This document shows positions 24,758 through 32,643 of a stretch of DNA of 64,000 bases, piece by piece. The position numbers and the translations under genes are program-made. Location: the NCBI GenBank assembly GCA_934232895.1, contig CAKQGH010000001.1, positions 1-64,000 of the forward strand, given 5' to 3'. The notes under the pieces were generated by a model. The model had not been told where the DNA came from, ran no database searches, and saw only the letters and a list, made by a program, of their open reading frames with translations. Position 1 is the first letter of the stretch, and every line of letters begins with the position of its first letter. Source of the DNA: an uncultured Alphaproteobacteria bacterium (lineage in GTDB: Bacteria > Pseudomonadota > Alphaproteobacteria > Rs-D84).

Positions 24758-26075
24758 ATGGCAATTTTGGCGACCATGTTGGTTCAACGCCGTTTACTTC
24801 GTCGGGCAATGGAATGTCGTAAACATTTTGCCCAGTAATATCAACACTGCGAATATGGCTGATGCGTTCAATGCCATCCAGCGCCTTTTCGGTTTCATAG
24901 TATACCACCCGGCGCGATCCTGGTGCCCAAGATGGGGCCTCCATATACCAGCCACCGGCCAATATTTTTTCATTGCGGCCACGTGGGTCCATTATGCCGA
25001 TATAGAATGTATCGTCCGCCATTTTAGTGAACGCGATAAACTGGCCATCGGGCGACCACGCCGGTGTCGCATACCGCCCCGCCCCGTATGTCAGGCGCGT
25101 TGGTTCCAATTTATCCAAATCCATCACCCATATTTGTTGGTTGCCACTGCGGTCTGAATTAAACGCCATTTTTTTGCCATCGGGCGAATACGACGGACTG
25201 GTGTTCAATGAATTTCCAGATGTCAATTGGCGCAAAGATTTCTTTTCAATGTCGTATTCATATATATGTGTTAAACCATTTTTCACCAGCGATAATGCAA
25301 CACGCGACCCATCGGGCGAAAAACGCGGTGCGAAATTCATTCCGCCAAATTGCCCCAAACGACGTTGTTCACCGGTGTCCAAATCCAGCGTCCAGACCAT
25401 TGGGTCATCGTCGCGGAACGACAGGAACACAACCGTTTGCATATTCGGCGAAAAATGCGGCGACATAACGAATGTATTTTTATCAGACAAATACCGCATT
25501 CCATATCCATCTTGGTCCATAATGGCCATACGCTTTACGCGTTCACCAACCGGTCCCGTTTCGGCAATAAATACTATTTGGGTGTCGAAATAGCCAATCT
25601 CGCCCGTTAAACGTTCGTAAATCGCATCGGCCATAATATGCGCCAAACGACGCACCGATTTTTTGGACGATACCAGCGATTGCGCCTCGATCTGTTCTTT
25701 GCCGGCAACATCCCAAACATAAAATTCCAATTTATACCGCCCATCAGATTCCGCGTTCAATGTCGCCTGGACCAATACCTGGGTTTTAATTGCCGCCCAT
25801 AATCCAAAATTAGGCATATCGCCCATCTTTACATATTCGGGCAACGCATCGTGCGAAACAATACGAAACAGTCCCGTCGATTTCAAATCACGTTCAACAA
25901 CATCGCGTATCATGGCGGCATCTTTGGACGATGCGCCCGCCCCCAATTCAAACTTTTGTACGGCAATTGATATAGGCTCGGTCGCACCGGCAATAATATC
26001 AACCTTTAATTCCCCACGCGCTGGCAATGCAAATGCAACACACAGAATAAACAAAGACAATATCTTTTTGAACAT
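24756..26075 (-). CDS. tolB: Tol-Pal system beta-propeller protein TolB
   Basis: TolB is the periplasmic partner of Pal in the energised Tol system that constricts the outer membrane during division. The 439 residues begin with a signal peptide (MFKKILSLFILCVAFALPARG). An N-terminal alpha/beta domain to about residue 165 precedes a six-bladed propeller with repeated SPDGxxxAF motifs (FSPDGSRVALSLV, YSPDGKKMAFNSD, WSPDGQFIAFTKM). I chose the start at 26075, preceded by GGAAAGGAAATTTGTG. tolQ, tolR, tolA and pal are not adjacent; pal is at 20567. Confidence 0.95.
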   Translation of the reverse strand: MFKKILSLFILCVAFALPARGELKVDIIAGATEPISIAVQKFELGAGASSKDAAMIRDVVERDLKSTGLFRIVSHDALPEYVKMGDMPNFGLWAAIKTQVLVQATLNAESDGRYKLEFYVWDVAGKEQIEAQSLVSSKKSVRRLAHIMADAIYERLTGEIGYFDTQIVFIAETGPVGERVKRMAIMDQDGYGMRYLSDKNTFVMSPHFSPNMQTVVFLSFRDDDPMVWTLDLDTGEQRRLGQFGGMNFAPRFSPDGSRVALSLVKNGLTHIYEYDIEKKSLRQLTSGNSLNTSPSYSPDGKKMAFNSDRSGNQQIWVMDLDKLEPTRLTYGAGRYATPAWSPDGQFIAFTKMADDTFYIGIMDPRGRNEKILAGGWYMEAPSWAPGSRRVVYYETEKALDGIERISHIRSVDITGQNVYDIPLPDEVNGVEPTWSPKLP

Positions 26076-26230
26076 CACAAATTTCCTTTCCATATTTATA
26101 CGCGTTTAATTCTATATTCATCCATTCAAAAAATCAAACATCTATTATCCGTGCAACATTTTCGCACAACAACACAACCGCCCACACACCGGTCATCACA
26201 GCGGTAATTACAGCCGTATTCACATTTGTA

Positions 26231-26258
26231 TTGACAAACGCCAATACAATGTTATAGT
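26231..26258 (+). promoter_or_regulatory. Strong promoter of the ribbon-helix-helix gene
   Basis: TTGACA (26231-26236) and TATAGT (26253-26258) are separated by 16 bases. The downstream leader contains the repeated element GTATTGTAGTTAGTAT, which could be an operator for the encoded DNA-binding protein. Confidence 0.75.
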
Positions 26259-26303
26259 CACCTGTAAATACGCCAGTATTGTAGTTAGTATAGGAGTTCG
26301 TAT

Positions 26304-26528
26304 ATGCCAAATGTTATGCAGCAATTGTTCATAATGAACATAGAATCATTGCTGCGCGAATATGCCGCATACCGCGCGTTTAATAAATCAGATTGCGTTA
26401 TAAATATGCGGATTCCGCGCCCTATTCTGGACCGGATAAAACAATTGGCGGACGAGCAACATGTACCATACCAATCGTTAATTTCATCGGTACTGTTTTC
26501 ACTGGCAAATATCGAAGATAAAAAATAA
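26304..26528 (+). CDS. Ribbon-helix-helix (CopG/BrnA-like) regulator, orphan antitoxin type
   Basis: The 74-residue protein ends with a ribbon-helix-helix domain: the strand INMRIPRPILDRIKQLADEQ followed by HVPYQSLISSVLFSLA. This is the arrangement of CopG- and BrnA-type antitoxins that bind operator DNA as dimers. AGGAGTTCGTAT precedes the ATG, and a near-consensus promoter lies upstream, so expression should be high unless self-repressed. No toxin gene flanks it on the same strand: tolB lies behind it and a VirB2-like gene faces it. It could be a solitary regulator or the remnant of a toxin-antitoxin pair. Confidence 0.75.
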   Translation: MPNVMQQLFIMNIESLLREYAAYRAFNKSDCVINMRIPRPILDRIKQLADEQHVPYQSLISSVLFSLANIEDKK

Positions 26529-26542
26529 ACAACAAAAACAAA

Positions 26543-26573
26543 AAAACAGGCGCCCATCCGGACGCCTGTTTTT
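26543..26573. terminator. Bidirectional terminator between convergent genes
   Basis: ACAGGCG and CGCCTGT arms with an inner CC/GG pairing are flanked by A and T runs, serving both the 26304 gene and the facing 26592 gene. Confidence 0.8.
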
Positions 26574-26591
26574 GAAATTTGAAACGCTTGA

Positions 26592-26942
26592 TTACCAATT
26601 ACGAATTAAACCCTCGCAACCGATAGAGGCCATACCACTCTCGCTCATAAAGAACGACAGAATAATACCGATACCAAACAACATCACAAAGCCGACCAAC
26701 ATACCGGTACCCTTGTCTTTCAAATCGTCTTTTTTAACCTCGCCTTTAGAGATATAACCCCAGGCCCATCCGGCAATAACAAATGCCGCACCAACGAACG
26801 CCAATGTACGCAACGTTGTAAACACACCGTACATTTGCTCGATCAATTCACACAGACCATTGCCCCCCGGTGCCGCATGTGCCGACATTGTTGCAAAAAT
26901 TCCAATCAGTGCAAAATTCGCCTTGTTCAACAATTTTTTCAT
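26592..26942 (-). CDS. Small two-helix membrane protein resembling VirB2/TrbC pilin
   Basis: The 116-residue product has a long signal-like start (MKKLLNKANFALIGIFATMSAHA), a short loop with a cysteine (GNGLCELIEQM) and two hydrophobic helices (residues about 45-65 and 85-105). A charged cytoplasmic loop YISKGEVKKDDLKDKG lies between the helices. This is the layout of VirB2/TrbC conjugation-type pilins. No other type IV secretion gene is visible in the window. I chose the start at 26942, preceded by AAAAGGGG; an upstream ATG at 26993 adds 17 residues. It could also be an unrelated small membrane protein. Confidence 0.5.
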   Translation of the reverse strand: MKKLLNKANFALIGIFATMSAHAAPGGNGLCELIEQMYGVFTTLRTLAFVGAAFVIAGWAWGYISKGEVKKDDLKDKGTGMLVGFVMLFGIGIILSFFMSESGMASIGCEGLIRNW

Positions 26943-27014
26943 AGAAAACCCCTTTTCCTTTTGTGGTAATTTTATCATAAATTCCGCCCCCATTCAAATA
27001 CATTTTATAAACAA

Positions 27015-27040
27015 TTACGCGCACCAAACGGTGCGCGTAA
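27015..27040. other. Perfect 11-pair hairpin next to a simple-sequence island
   Basis: TTACGCGCACC and GGTGCGCGTAA flank AAAC. A short TCTGTTATCTATTCTCTAAA-like island (27041-27060) and a terminator follow. The same hairpin-island-hairpin pattern occurs at 14298-14367 and 24241-24296. Confidence 0.7.
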
Positions 27041-27061
27041 TATCTGTTATCTATTCTCTAA

Positions 27062-27087
27062 AAAAAATGCGCCGACGGCGCATTTTT
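27062..27087 (-). terminator. Terminator of the 27090 lipoprotein gene
   Basis: AAAAAATGCGCC and GGCGCATTTTTT flank GAC, right after the stop codon. Confidence 0.85.
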
Positions 27088-27089
27088 TA

Positions 27090-27473
27090 TTATTGTGCGA
27101 CGATGACATAACGGCGTTTCAGCACAGGCTGACCACATGTCGCGCAACCACATGATGGGGCCGAAACCTGAACAGGTTGGGCAACCGTGACTTCGCGTGC
27201 CGCCGGGACCAAAATGCGGCGATCGTGACGTGGTTCCTGGCCCAGGTTATCGCGTTCATACAAATCTGCGCAACGGGTATTGCGATAAACGATTTTCTTG
27301 CTGTTGTCCATATCGGAAATTTCACGATTGAAACGATGACCTTCTTCGCCGATATAGTATACGCAATCTTCGCCTTCTTGGGAATATTTCACACCACCCT
27401 TGTAATAATCATAACTGCCAGCGCAGCCAACCAATGCCGTTAAAGCAAAAACAGAAACCAAAGTTTTTTTCAT
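27090..27473 (-). CDS. Small lipoprotein of unknown function
   Basis: The 127-residue protein begins MKKTLVSVFALTALVGCAG with lipobox LVGC, so it is lipid-anchored. The mature part is Tyr- and Asp-rich (SYDYYKGGVKY), has two further cysteines in its middle and a CGCATCG cluster near the end that could bind metal or form disulfides. I do not recognise a family. The start at 27473 fits the signal peptide, with AAAGGGACACAT upstream. It is transcribed divergently from fba across about 160 bases. Confidence 0.65.
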   Translation of the reverse strand: MKKTLVSVFALTALVGCAGSYDYYKGGVKYSQEGEDCVYYIGEEGHRFNREISDMDNSKKIVYRNTRCADLYERDNLGQEPRHDRRILVPAAREVTVAQPVQVSAPSCGCATCGQPVLKRRYVIVAQ

Positions 27474-27606
27474 AATATGTGTCCCTTTGTTAAACACCGT
27501 TTTGTTTCTCTGCCATCTCCCGATTCGTGATTCTATTGTTGCACAAAATCGCCCGTTGTCAAGTTTTGTTGTAAATTTTCCACGGGCACCCCGGTCACAA
27601 ATATGG

Positions 27607-27612
27607 TATAAT
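27607..27612 (+). promoter_or_regulatory. -10 element of fba
   Basis: TATAAT lies 21 bases before the fba start codon. The -35 region is not recognisable, so the transcript would begin only about 15 bases before the ATG, overlapping the ribosome binding site. Confidence 0.5.
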
Positions 27613-27633
27613 CACCGCAAAAGGAAATGCACC

Positions 27634-28578
27634 ATGAAATATTCTGAATTTGGTTTAACAAACACCCGCGCAACATTTGCCGACGCAATTCGTCGCCACT
27701 ATGCGGTGCCGGCATTTAATTTCTATAATATGGAAACATTACAGGCAATTTTGTCCGCCGCCCGCGACGCGCGCAGCCCGGTCATACTGGCCGTGTCGGA
27801 ATCCGCCCTGAAATACATGGGGGGCGATTTGCTGATGGGTATGATGCGTGGTGCGAACATTCGCCCGGACGAACGCATAGCATTACACCTGGATCACGGG
27901 GCCAGTTTTGACGCATGTCGCACGGCACTGGAATCGGGATTTTCATCCGTTATGATTGACGCCAGCAAATTGCCATTTGACGAAAACGTGGAACTGTCGC
28001 GTCGCGTTGCCGAATTGGCTCATAAATACGACGCCTCGGTCGAGGCCGAACTGGGCACAATATCCGGCATCGAAGATGAAAATACATTTTCCGACCATTC
28101 CAGTTATACCGACCCCAACGATGTAATAAAATTCGTGAACGTAACTGGGATTGATTCACTGGCCATCGCCATCGGGACCAGCCACGGCGCATACAAACGC
28201 AAAAACGAAAATGAAAAACTGCGCCTGGACATATTGGACGAAATCGCAAAACAATTGCCAGAATTTCCACTGGTCTTGCACGGTGCAAGCAGTATTCCGC
28301 AACACTTTGTCAAAACCATAAATGAATTTGGTGGCGCACTGCCCGGGGCATTGGGTATCGACCCGCAACAACTGCGCGCGGCGACCGAAATGAATATTTG
28401 CAAAATAAACGTGGACAGCGATTCCCGCCTGGCGTTCACCGCGGGCGTCCGCGCGACACTGGGCCAACACCCCGAAATGTTTAACCCGCGCGATTTCCTG
28501 AAACCCGCCCGCCAAAATATCTATGACAACTGCATAGATGAAATCAAAAACATCATGGGATCGGATAACAAATTATAA
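27634..28578 (+). CDS. fba: Class II fructose-bisphosphate aldolase
   Basis: This zinc enzyme splits fructose-1,6-bisphosphate in glycolysis and forms it in gluconeogenesis. In the 314-residue protein AVPAFNFYNMET, LHLDHGASFDAC (catalytic Asp and zinc His), VEAELGTISGIED and GTSHGAYK precede LHGASSIP and the phosphate-binding ATEMNICKINVDSD. All metal ligands expected for class II enzymes are visible. The start at 27634 has AAAAGGAAATGCACC before it. An M16 peptidase gene follows after nine bases, so the two are probably cotranscribed. Confidence 0.95.
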   Translation: MKYSEFGLTNTRATFADAIRRHYAVPAFNFYNMETLQAILSAARDARSPVILAVSESALKYMGGDLLMGMMRGANIRPDERIALHLDHGASFDACRTALESGFSSVMIDASKLPFDENVELSRRVAELAHKYDASVEAELGTISGIEDENTFSDHSSYTDPNDVIKFVNVTGIDSLAIAIGTSHGAYKRKNENEKLRLDILDEIAKQLPEFPLVLHGASSIPQHFVKTINEFGGALPGALGIDPQQLRAATEMNICKINVDSDSRLAFTAGVRATLGQHPEMFNPRDFLKPARQNIYDNCIDEIKNIMGSDNKL

Positions 28579-28587
28579 AGACACAAA

Positions 28588-29865
28588 ATGGAATTCGCGC
28601 CACACATACATAAATTATCAAATGGTCTGAATGTTATTCTGGACGATTTTGACATTGCAACAACCAATGTTCAAATCGACATACATTCTGGGGCAAATGA
28701 CGAAACCACCGGCACAGAATTTGGCATCACGCATTTCATTGAACATATGCTGTCCAAGGGAACACGCCAACACCCAGACACACAAGACATAACTACCAAT
28801 ATCGCCGCCTCTATCGGCGCATCACGCAACGCAGGAACATCATACGACAAACTGTGTTTATTTGGACGCGTACTGGCCGAAAATCTGAATAAATTATTAG
28901 AACTATTTTCTGAACAGTTGCGCGATTCCCTGTTTGACCCGCGCAAGATTGAAATTGAACGTGGCGTCATTCTGGACGAATACAGACGCAAAATGATGGA
29001 CAATGTGTCCACGTTTAACATATTTTGCTATGAAAAACTATTTGGCGCGTCCAATCTCCTAGGAACACCGGATACTATAAAATCATTTTCACGCGAACAA
29101 CTGGTAGATTATTTTTATAAAATATTGTCTGCGCAAAATATGACCATTTGCGTATCTGGTAAAATCATTGATTCAGAAAAAACATTACAACATTTAGAAC
29201 AATTATTCGGCTGGATTCCATCATCCCCAGTACATCACACACAACAAAAAATTATACCAATCGTTGCACATAATCACAAAAGTAATCAGGCAAACATTCA
29301 GATGCGCATTGCATTTGAAAATACAATTCCCGCCGATTTAGAACACAGACCCCAAACACTGGCCACAAACAGATTCAGTTTCTTGTTGGGCAAAAAATTG
29401 CACGAAATTCTGCGCAACAAACAAGGATTGACCTATGAGGTATCCGCCACACATTTCGGCCATGCAAATGTGTACGCAAATACAATAAACACATCAACCA
29501 GCCCACAAAATATTGATACCGTCATTGCAACAATCGCGCGCGAATGTGCCACTGCACGCATGAACCCCGAAATTACCGATGACGATGTTGCGCGGCTGCG
29601 CATGCTGATGAAATTACAATTTGCCGACATTATGGAATCGGCGTCAAAACGTTGCGGGAAATTGATGGAACACTGGCATCAATATGGCGCACTTTACGAC
29701 CTGATGGGCGAAATGCAAATCAGCGATAAAATAACCGCATCCGACATCGCCCGTGCCGCAAAAAATTTCTTTACCCAGCCGGCATCTATCCTGACCCAAG
29801 GGCCAAATACAAATTCTGATTTACAAAAAATCTGGAACGATAACTTTATAACAGAAGGAACATAA
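28588..29865 (+). CDS. M16-family zinc peptidase
   Basis: The 425-residue enzyme is a pitrilysin-type protease of the processing-peptidase branch. The inverted zinc motif H-x-x-E-H is in FIEHMLSKGT (about residues 50-55), and the third ligand glutamate is in ERGVILDEYRR about 75 residues later. The C-terminal half (LHEILRNKQGLTYEVSA) carries the R/Y substrate-binding pair. There is no signal peptide, so it is probably cytoplasmic. Sequences of this size resemble bacterial homologues of mitochondrial processing peptidase. It follows fba closely. Confidence 0.9.
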   Translation: MEFAPHIHKLSNGLNVILDDFDIATTNVQIDIHSGANDETTGTEFGITHFIEHMLSKGTRQHPDTQDITTNIAASIGASRNAGTSYDKLCLFGRVLAENLNKLLELFSEQLRDSLFDPRKIEIERGVILDEYRRKMMDNVSTFNIFCYEKLFGASNLLGTPDTIKSFSREQLVDYFYKILSAQNMTICVSGKIIDSEKTLQHLEQLFGWIPSSPVHHTQQKIIPIVAHNHKSNQANIQMRIAFENTIPADLEHRPQTLATNRFSFLLGKKLHEILRNKQGLTYEVSATHFGHANVYANTINTSTSPQNIDTVIATIARECATARMNPEITDDDVARLRMLMKLQFADIMESASKRCGKLMEHWHQYGALYDLMGEMQISDKITASDIARAAKNFFTQPASILTQGPNTNSDLQKIWNDNFITEGT

Positions 29866-29866
29866 A

Positions 29867-29935
29867 ATGTATGACGAACCAGACCCAAGCCCAATTGATC
29901 AAATAGACATCGAAATAAACAACCCAAGAGAATAG
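29867..29935 (+). CDS. Possible 22-codon microprotein after the M16 peptidase
   Basis: An ATG two bases after the M16 stop opens a 22-residue acidic frame (MYDEPDPSPIDQIDIEINNP and two more). GAAGGAAC lies nine bases upstream, inside the end of the peptidase gene, so translation could be coupled. There is no known motif. It may be a chance frame; the binding site is the only positive evidence. Confidence 0.3.
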   Translation: MYDEPDPSPIDQIDIEINNPRE

Positions 29936-30000
29936 CCAACTGGGCCAGAAGAATGATCAACTTACAAACCCGACGACAGCTTTTAACAAACCACGCGCCG

Positions 30001-30082
30001 AACGGTGCAGATGTGCGTAGTGCGGATTGCGAAGTGTACAAGACGTACACGAGCAAAACGCACCGCGCACAGATGTGCCGTT
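30001..30082. other. 82-base nested palindrome downstream of efp
   Basis: The outer arms AACGGTGCAGATGTGCG (30001-30017) and CGCACAGATGTGCCGTT (30066-30082) are imperfect inverse complements. Inside them GTGCG/CGCAC and GTGTAC/GTACAC pair in turn around AAGAC. The whole could fold as one long hairpin. It lies directly after the efp stop and may end or stabilise that transcript, although no U-tract is present. Confidence 0.55.
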
Positions 30083-30087
30083 ATAAT

Positions 30088-30657
30088 TTATTTGGCGCGT
30101 TCAACGTATTCCAGGGTTTCAGTATTGACCACGATCTTTTCACCGGTTTCAACAAACAATGGAACTTGGACACGAATACCATTGTCCAATACGGCTGGTT
30201 TACCACCACTGCTGGATGCGGTTTGACCCTTTAACGCTGGTTCGGTTTCTTCGACAGTTGCGATAACTGTTTTTGGCAGCGAGATAGATACAGGTTTTCC
30301 CTCGACAAAATTCGCCTTTACATTCATTTCTGGGGCCAAGAATTTCATCTGTTCGCCCAATGATTCAACCGGCATTGTGAACTGTTCATAATCAGACAGG
30401 TTCATAAAGAACGCATCCGTGCCATCGGAATACAGATATTGGCATTCAAAATCTTCGACCATCAGTTTTTCAACCTTGTCTTCGGCACGCCAACGATCGC
30501 CGCCCTTGTTTCCAGAATCAATGTCACGCAGGTCTGCCTGGACAAACGCGCCGCCCTTGCCCGGTTTTACCTTGGTAATAGATGTTACAGAATAACGACG
30601 GCCATTGTGCGAAATCACCCAACCGACGCGCATATCATTTGCAATATATGATGCCAT
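30088..30657 (-). CDS. efp: Elongation factor P
   Basis: EF-P rescues ribosomes stalled at polyproline. The 189-residue protein has the three beta domains of the family, with the modifiable lysine at position 34 in KVKPGKGGAF. That is the site lysylated by EpmA in many proteobacteria; EpmA is not in the window. VDNGIRVQVPLF-like and GEKIVVNTETLEYVER sequences close domain III. I chose the start at 30657 (MASYIANDMR); the upstream ATG at 30702 is followed by atypical sequence. AAAGAGGTAAAACA precedes the start. Confidence 0.95.
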   Translation of the reverse strand: MASYIANDMRVGWVISHNGRRYSVTSITKVKPGKGGAFVQADLRDIDSGNKGGDRWRAEDKVEKLMVEDFECQYLYSDGTDAFFMNLSDYEQFTMPVESLGEQMKFLAPEMNVKANFVEGKPVSISLPKTVIATVEETEPALKGQTASSSGGKPAVLDNGIRVQVPLFVETGEKIVVNTETLEYVERAK

Positions 30658-30721
30658 TGTTTTACCTCTTTGATTTTTAGTGTTTGGATTATAAAAACGC
30701 AACCGCTGCTATGCAAGAAAT

Positions 30722-31264
30722 TTATTGCGCCGTGCGTTTATGTGCCCAATACCGGTCGATGCTTTCCATAATCAATTGGTCCGCCGCATCACGATTGGCC
30801 CAACCCTTTATTTTCGACCATGAATTAGGTTGTAAATCTTTGTAATGGCGAAAGAAATATTCGATTTTGGACCGCAATATTTCCGGCAATTGTTCCACAT
30901 AGTTTGTGTTTGTATAGAACGGATCGATTTTGTCCAGGGGTACGCAAATAATTTTCTCGTCCCCGCCGGCCTGGTCTTCCATAATCAGGGCACCGATGGG
31001 CCGAACCTCGATCAAAACGCCGGGACGCAGTGGCGCATTACACACAACCACACAATCCAATGGGTCGCCATCATCACCCAATGTGCCCGGGAAATACCCA
31101 TAGTTCGCCGGATACGCCATTGGCGCGTGCAAAATACGGTCCACACGCAACAGGCCCGATTCCTTGTTTATTTCGTATTTAACAACACCGTTTTCAGGAA
31201 TTTCAATAATTGCATTCATTTGCTTTGGCGGCATTTTGCCAGGCGCGATTTCTTCGATATTCAT
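30722..31264 (-). CDS. ppa: Inorganic pyrophosphatase (family I)
   Basis: This soluble Mg-dependent enzyme hydrolyses pyrophosphate released in biosynthesis. The 180-residue protein has the signature GDDGDPLDCVVV with the metal-binding aspartates, plus EIPENGVVKYEINKES, YPANYGYFPGT and FFRHYKDLQ, all typical. AAAGGAAACGTATT precedes the ATG. It lies between efp and dnaN on the same strand, with its own gaps on both sides. Confidence 0.97.
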   Translation of the reverse strand: MNIEEIAPGKMPPKQMNAIIEIPENGVVKYEINKESGLLRVDRILHAPMAYPANYGYFPGTLGDDGDPLDCVVVCNAPLRPGVLIEVRPIGALIMEDQAGGDEKIICVPLDKIDPFYTNTNYVEQLPEILRSKIEYFFRHYKDLQPNSWSKIKGWANRDAADQLIMESIDRYWAHKRTAQ

Positions 31265-31327
31265 AATACGTTTCCTTTGATTACCCGAATGATACTATCA
31301 GAAAAACGCCGTGTTGCAACAATGTTC

Positions 31328-31356
31328 ACAAAAAAAATCCCGCAAATGCGGGATTC
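31328..31356 (-). terminator. Terminator of dnaN
   Basis: AATCCCGC (31336-31343) and GCGGGATT (31348-31355) around AAAT are followed on the minus strand by Ts, just past the dnaN stop. Confidence 0.8.
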
Positions 31357-31363
31357 TTTTATT

Positions 31364-32482
31364 TTACATGCGCATCGGCATCAATATGAACAATGCATCT
31401 GTGTCCTTGTCCGTCGATTTAATAATCGTTGGCGACAACGGATCCTGCATTTCCATCTGGAATTTTTCACCTTCGACCTGGCCGGCAACATCCATCAAGA
31501 ATTTCACATTAAATGTGACCGTGAACGATGCATCGCCATTGTATTCAATGTCCAATTCCTGGGTCGCGGTACCGGCATCCGGACTGGACGCATTCACAAC
31601 CAGTTTGTTCATTGAATATGTCAATTGCACAGATTTCGTTTTATCCATACTGGCAACAGACACCAAGTCAACAGCGTTCAAGAATTGTTTTCTGTCCAGA
31701 ACGGCAATCTTGTCATTGCCCTTTGGAATTACGACACGATAGTTTGGATATTGCGCATCAACCAGTTTGCTGGTCAAAATTGCCGCACCAACCGTGAAAC
31801 GCGCCTTGGTATCAGACAATTCAACCGTCACATCATCAACTGTCGCATCTTCCAGTAACTTGGACAATTCGCCAATCACGCGACGTGGCAAAATAACCGC
31901 CGGCATTTCCGCACTGCCCGCCGGGGCCGGCATTGCACACAGGGCCATACGTTGGGCATCGGTTGCAACCGCGGTCAGCATTTTTTCTTTGCCTTCGTCC
32001 GCGATGTGGAAATAAATACCACCCAAGTGATAACGAACATCGTCGGTTGGGATTGCAAATTTGGTCTGGTTTATCAGGTGTGCCAAATCGCCCGTTGTCA
32101 TCTGGAATTTTGTGGTCAGATTGCTGCCCGCCATGGCAGGGAAATTTTCCGCCGGCAATGTTGGCAAACGGAATACCGCACGACCGCTGGACACAACCAA
32201 CTGGTCACCATTCTGTTTGAATGTGATTTCCGCGTCATCTGGCAATTTACGAACGATATCGTACAACATCTGAACAGGAACAGTTGTTTTGCCCCCCAAT
32301 GTGATATCGGCCGCGACATGTTCAACCAATTCCAAATCAACATTCGTCGCAGACAGAATCAAATCGTCTGCAACCTCTAACTTTACATTCATCAATATCG
32401 GCAGTGTTGCGCGCTTTTCCACAATTGACTGCATGTGGCCCAATGCACGAATTAAAACCTGACGAAATACTGAAAATTCCAT
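31364..32482 (-). CDS. dnaN: DNA polymerase III beta subunit (sliding clamp)
   Basis: The clamp is a ring-shaped dimer that tethers polymerase III and other proteins to DNA. The 372-residue protein has the three-domain layout: EKRATLPILMNVKLE and TNVDLELVEHV in domain I, ARVRLPTLPAENFP-type sequence around residue 125, and a C-terminal ILMPMRM that closes the family. It is not next to dnaA, which lies 12.7 kb away, so the common dnaA-dnaN pairing is broken here. A terminator follows immediately. Confidence 0.96.
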   Translation of the reverse strand: MEFSVFRQVLIRALGHMQSIVEKRATLPILMNVKLEVADDLILSATNVDLELVEHVAADITLGGKTTVPVQMLYDIVRKLPDDAEITFKQNGDQLVVSSGRAVFRLPTLPAENFPAMAGSNLTTKFQMTTGDLAHLINQTKFAIPTDDVRYHLGGIYFHIADEGKEKMLTAVATDAQRMALCAMPAPAGSAEMPAVILPRRVIGELSKLLEDATVDDVTVELSDTKARFTVGAAILTSKLVDAQYPNYRVVIPKGNDKIAVLDRKQFLNAVDLVSVASMDKTKSVQLTYSMNKLVVNASSPDAGTATQELDIEYNGDASFTVTFNVKFLMDVAGQVEGEKFQMEMQDPLSPTIIKSTDKDTDALFILMPMRM

Positions 32483-32616
32483 AACACGCTCCTAGTATCT
32501 ATATGTGTTCCCACATTCTTTGGTCTGATTTTACCAAAAAATGCCGATTCGGTGCAAGGGGAAAACAAAGCCCGAACAATCGGTTTGTTATTTGCGGATA
32601 ATCGCATTTTGTCAAA

Positions 32617-32642
32617 AACAAAAACGCCCCAAACGGGGCGAT
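32617..32642 (-). terminator. Terminator of cdaA
   Basis: CGCCCC and GGGGCG around AAAC are followed on the minus strand by TTTTTGTTTTT. Confidence 0.85.
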
Positions 32643-32643
32643 T

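Noticed and set aside
26285..26557. Minus-strand 90-codon frame over the ribbon-helix-helix gene (possible toxin)
   Set aside because: It lies antisense to the whole RHH gene, starts in the terminator region and shows no toxin motif.
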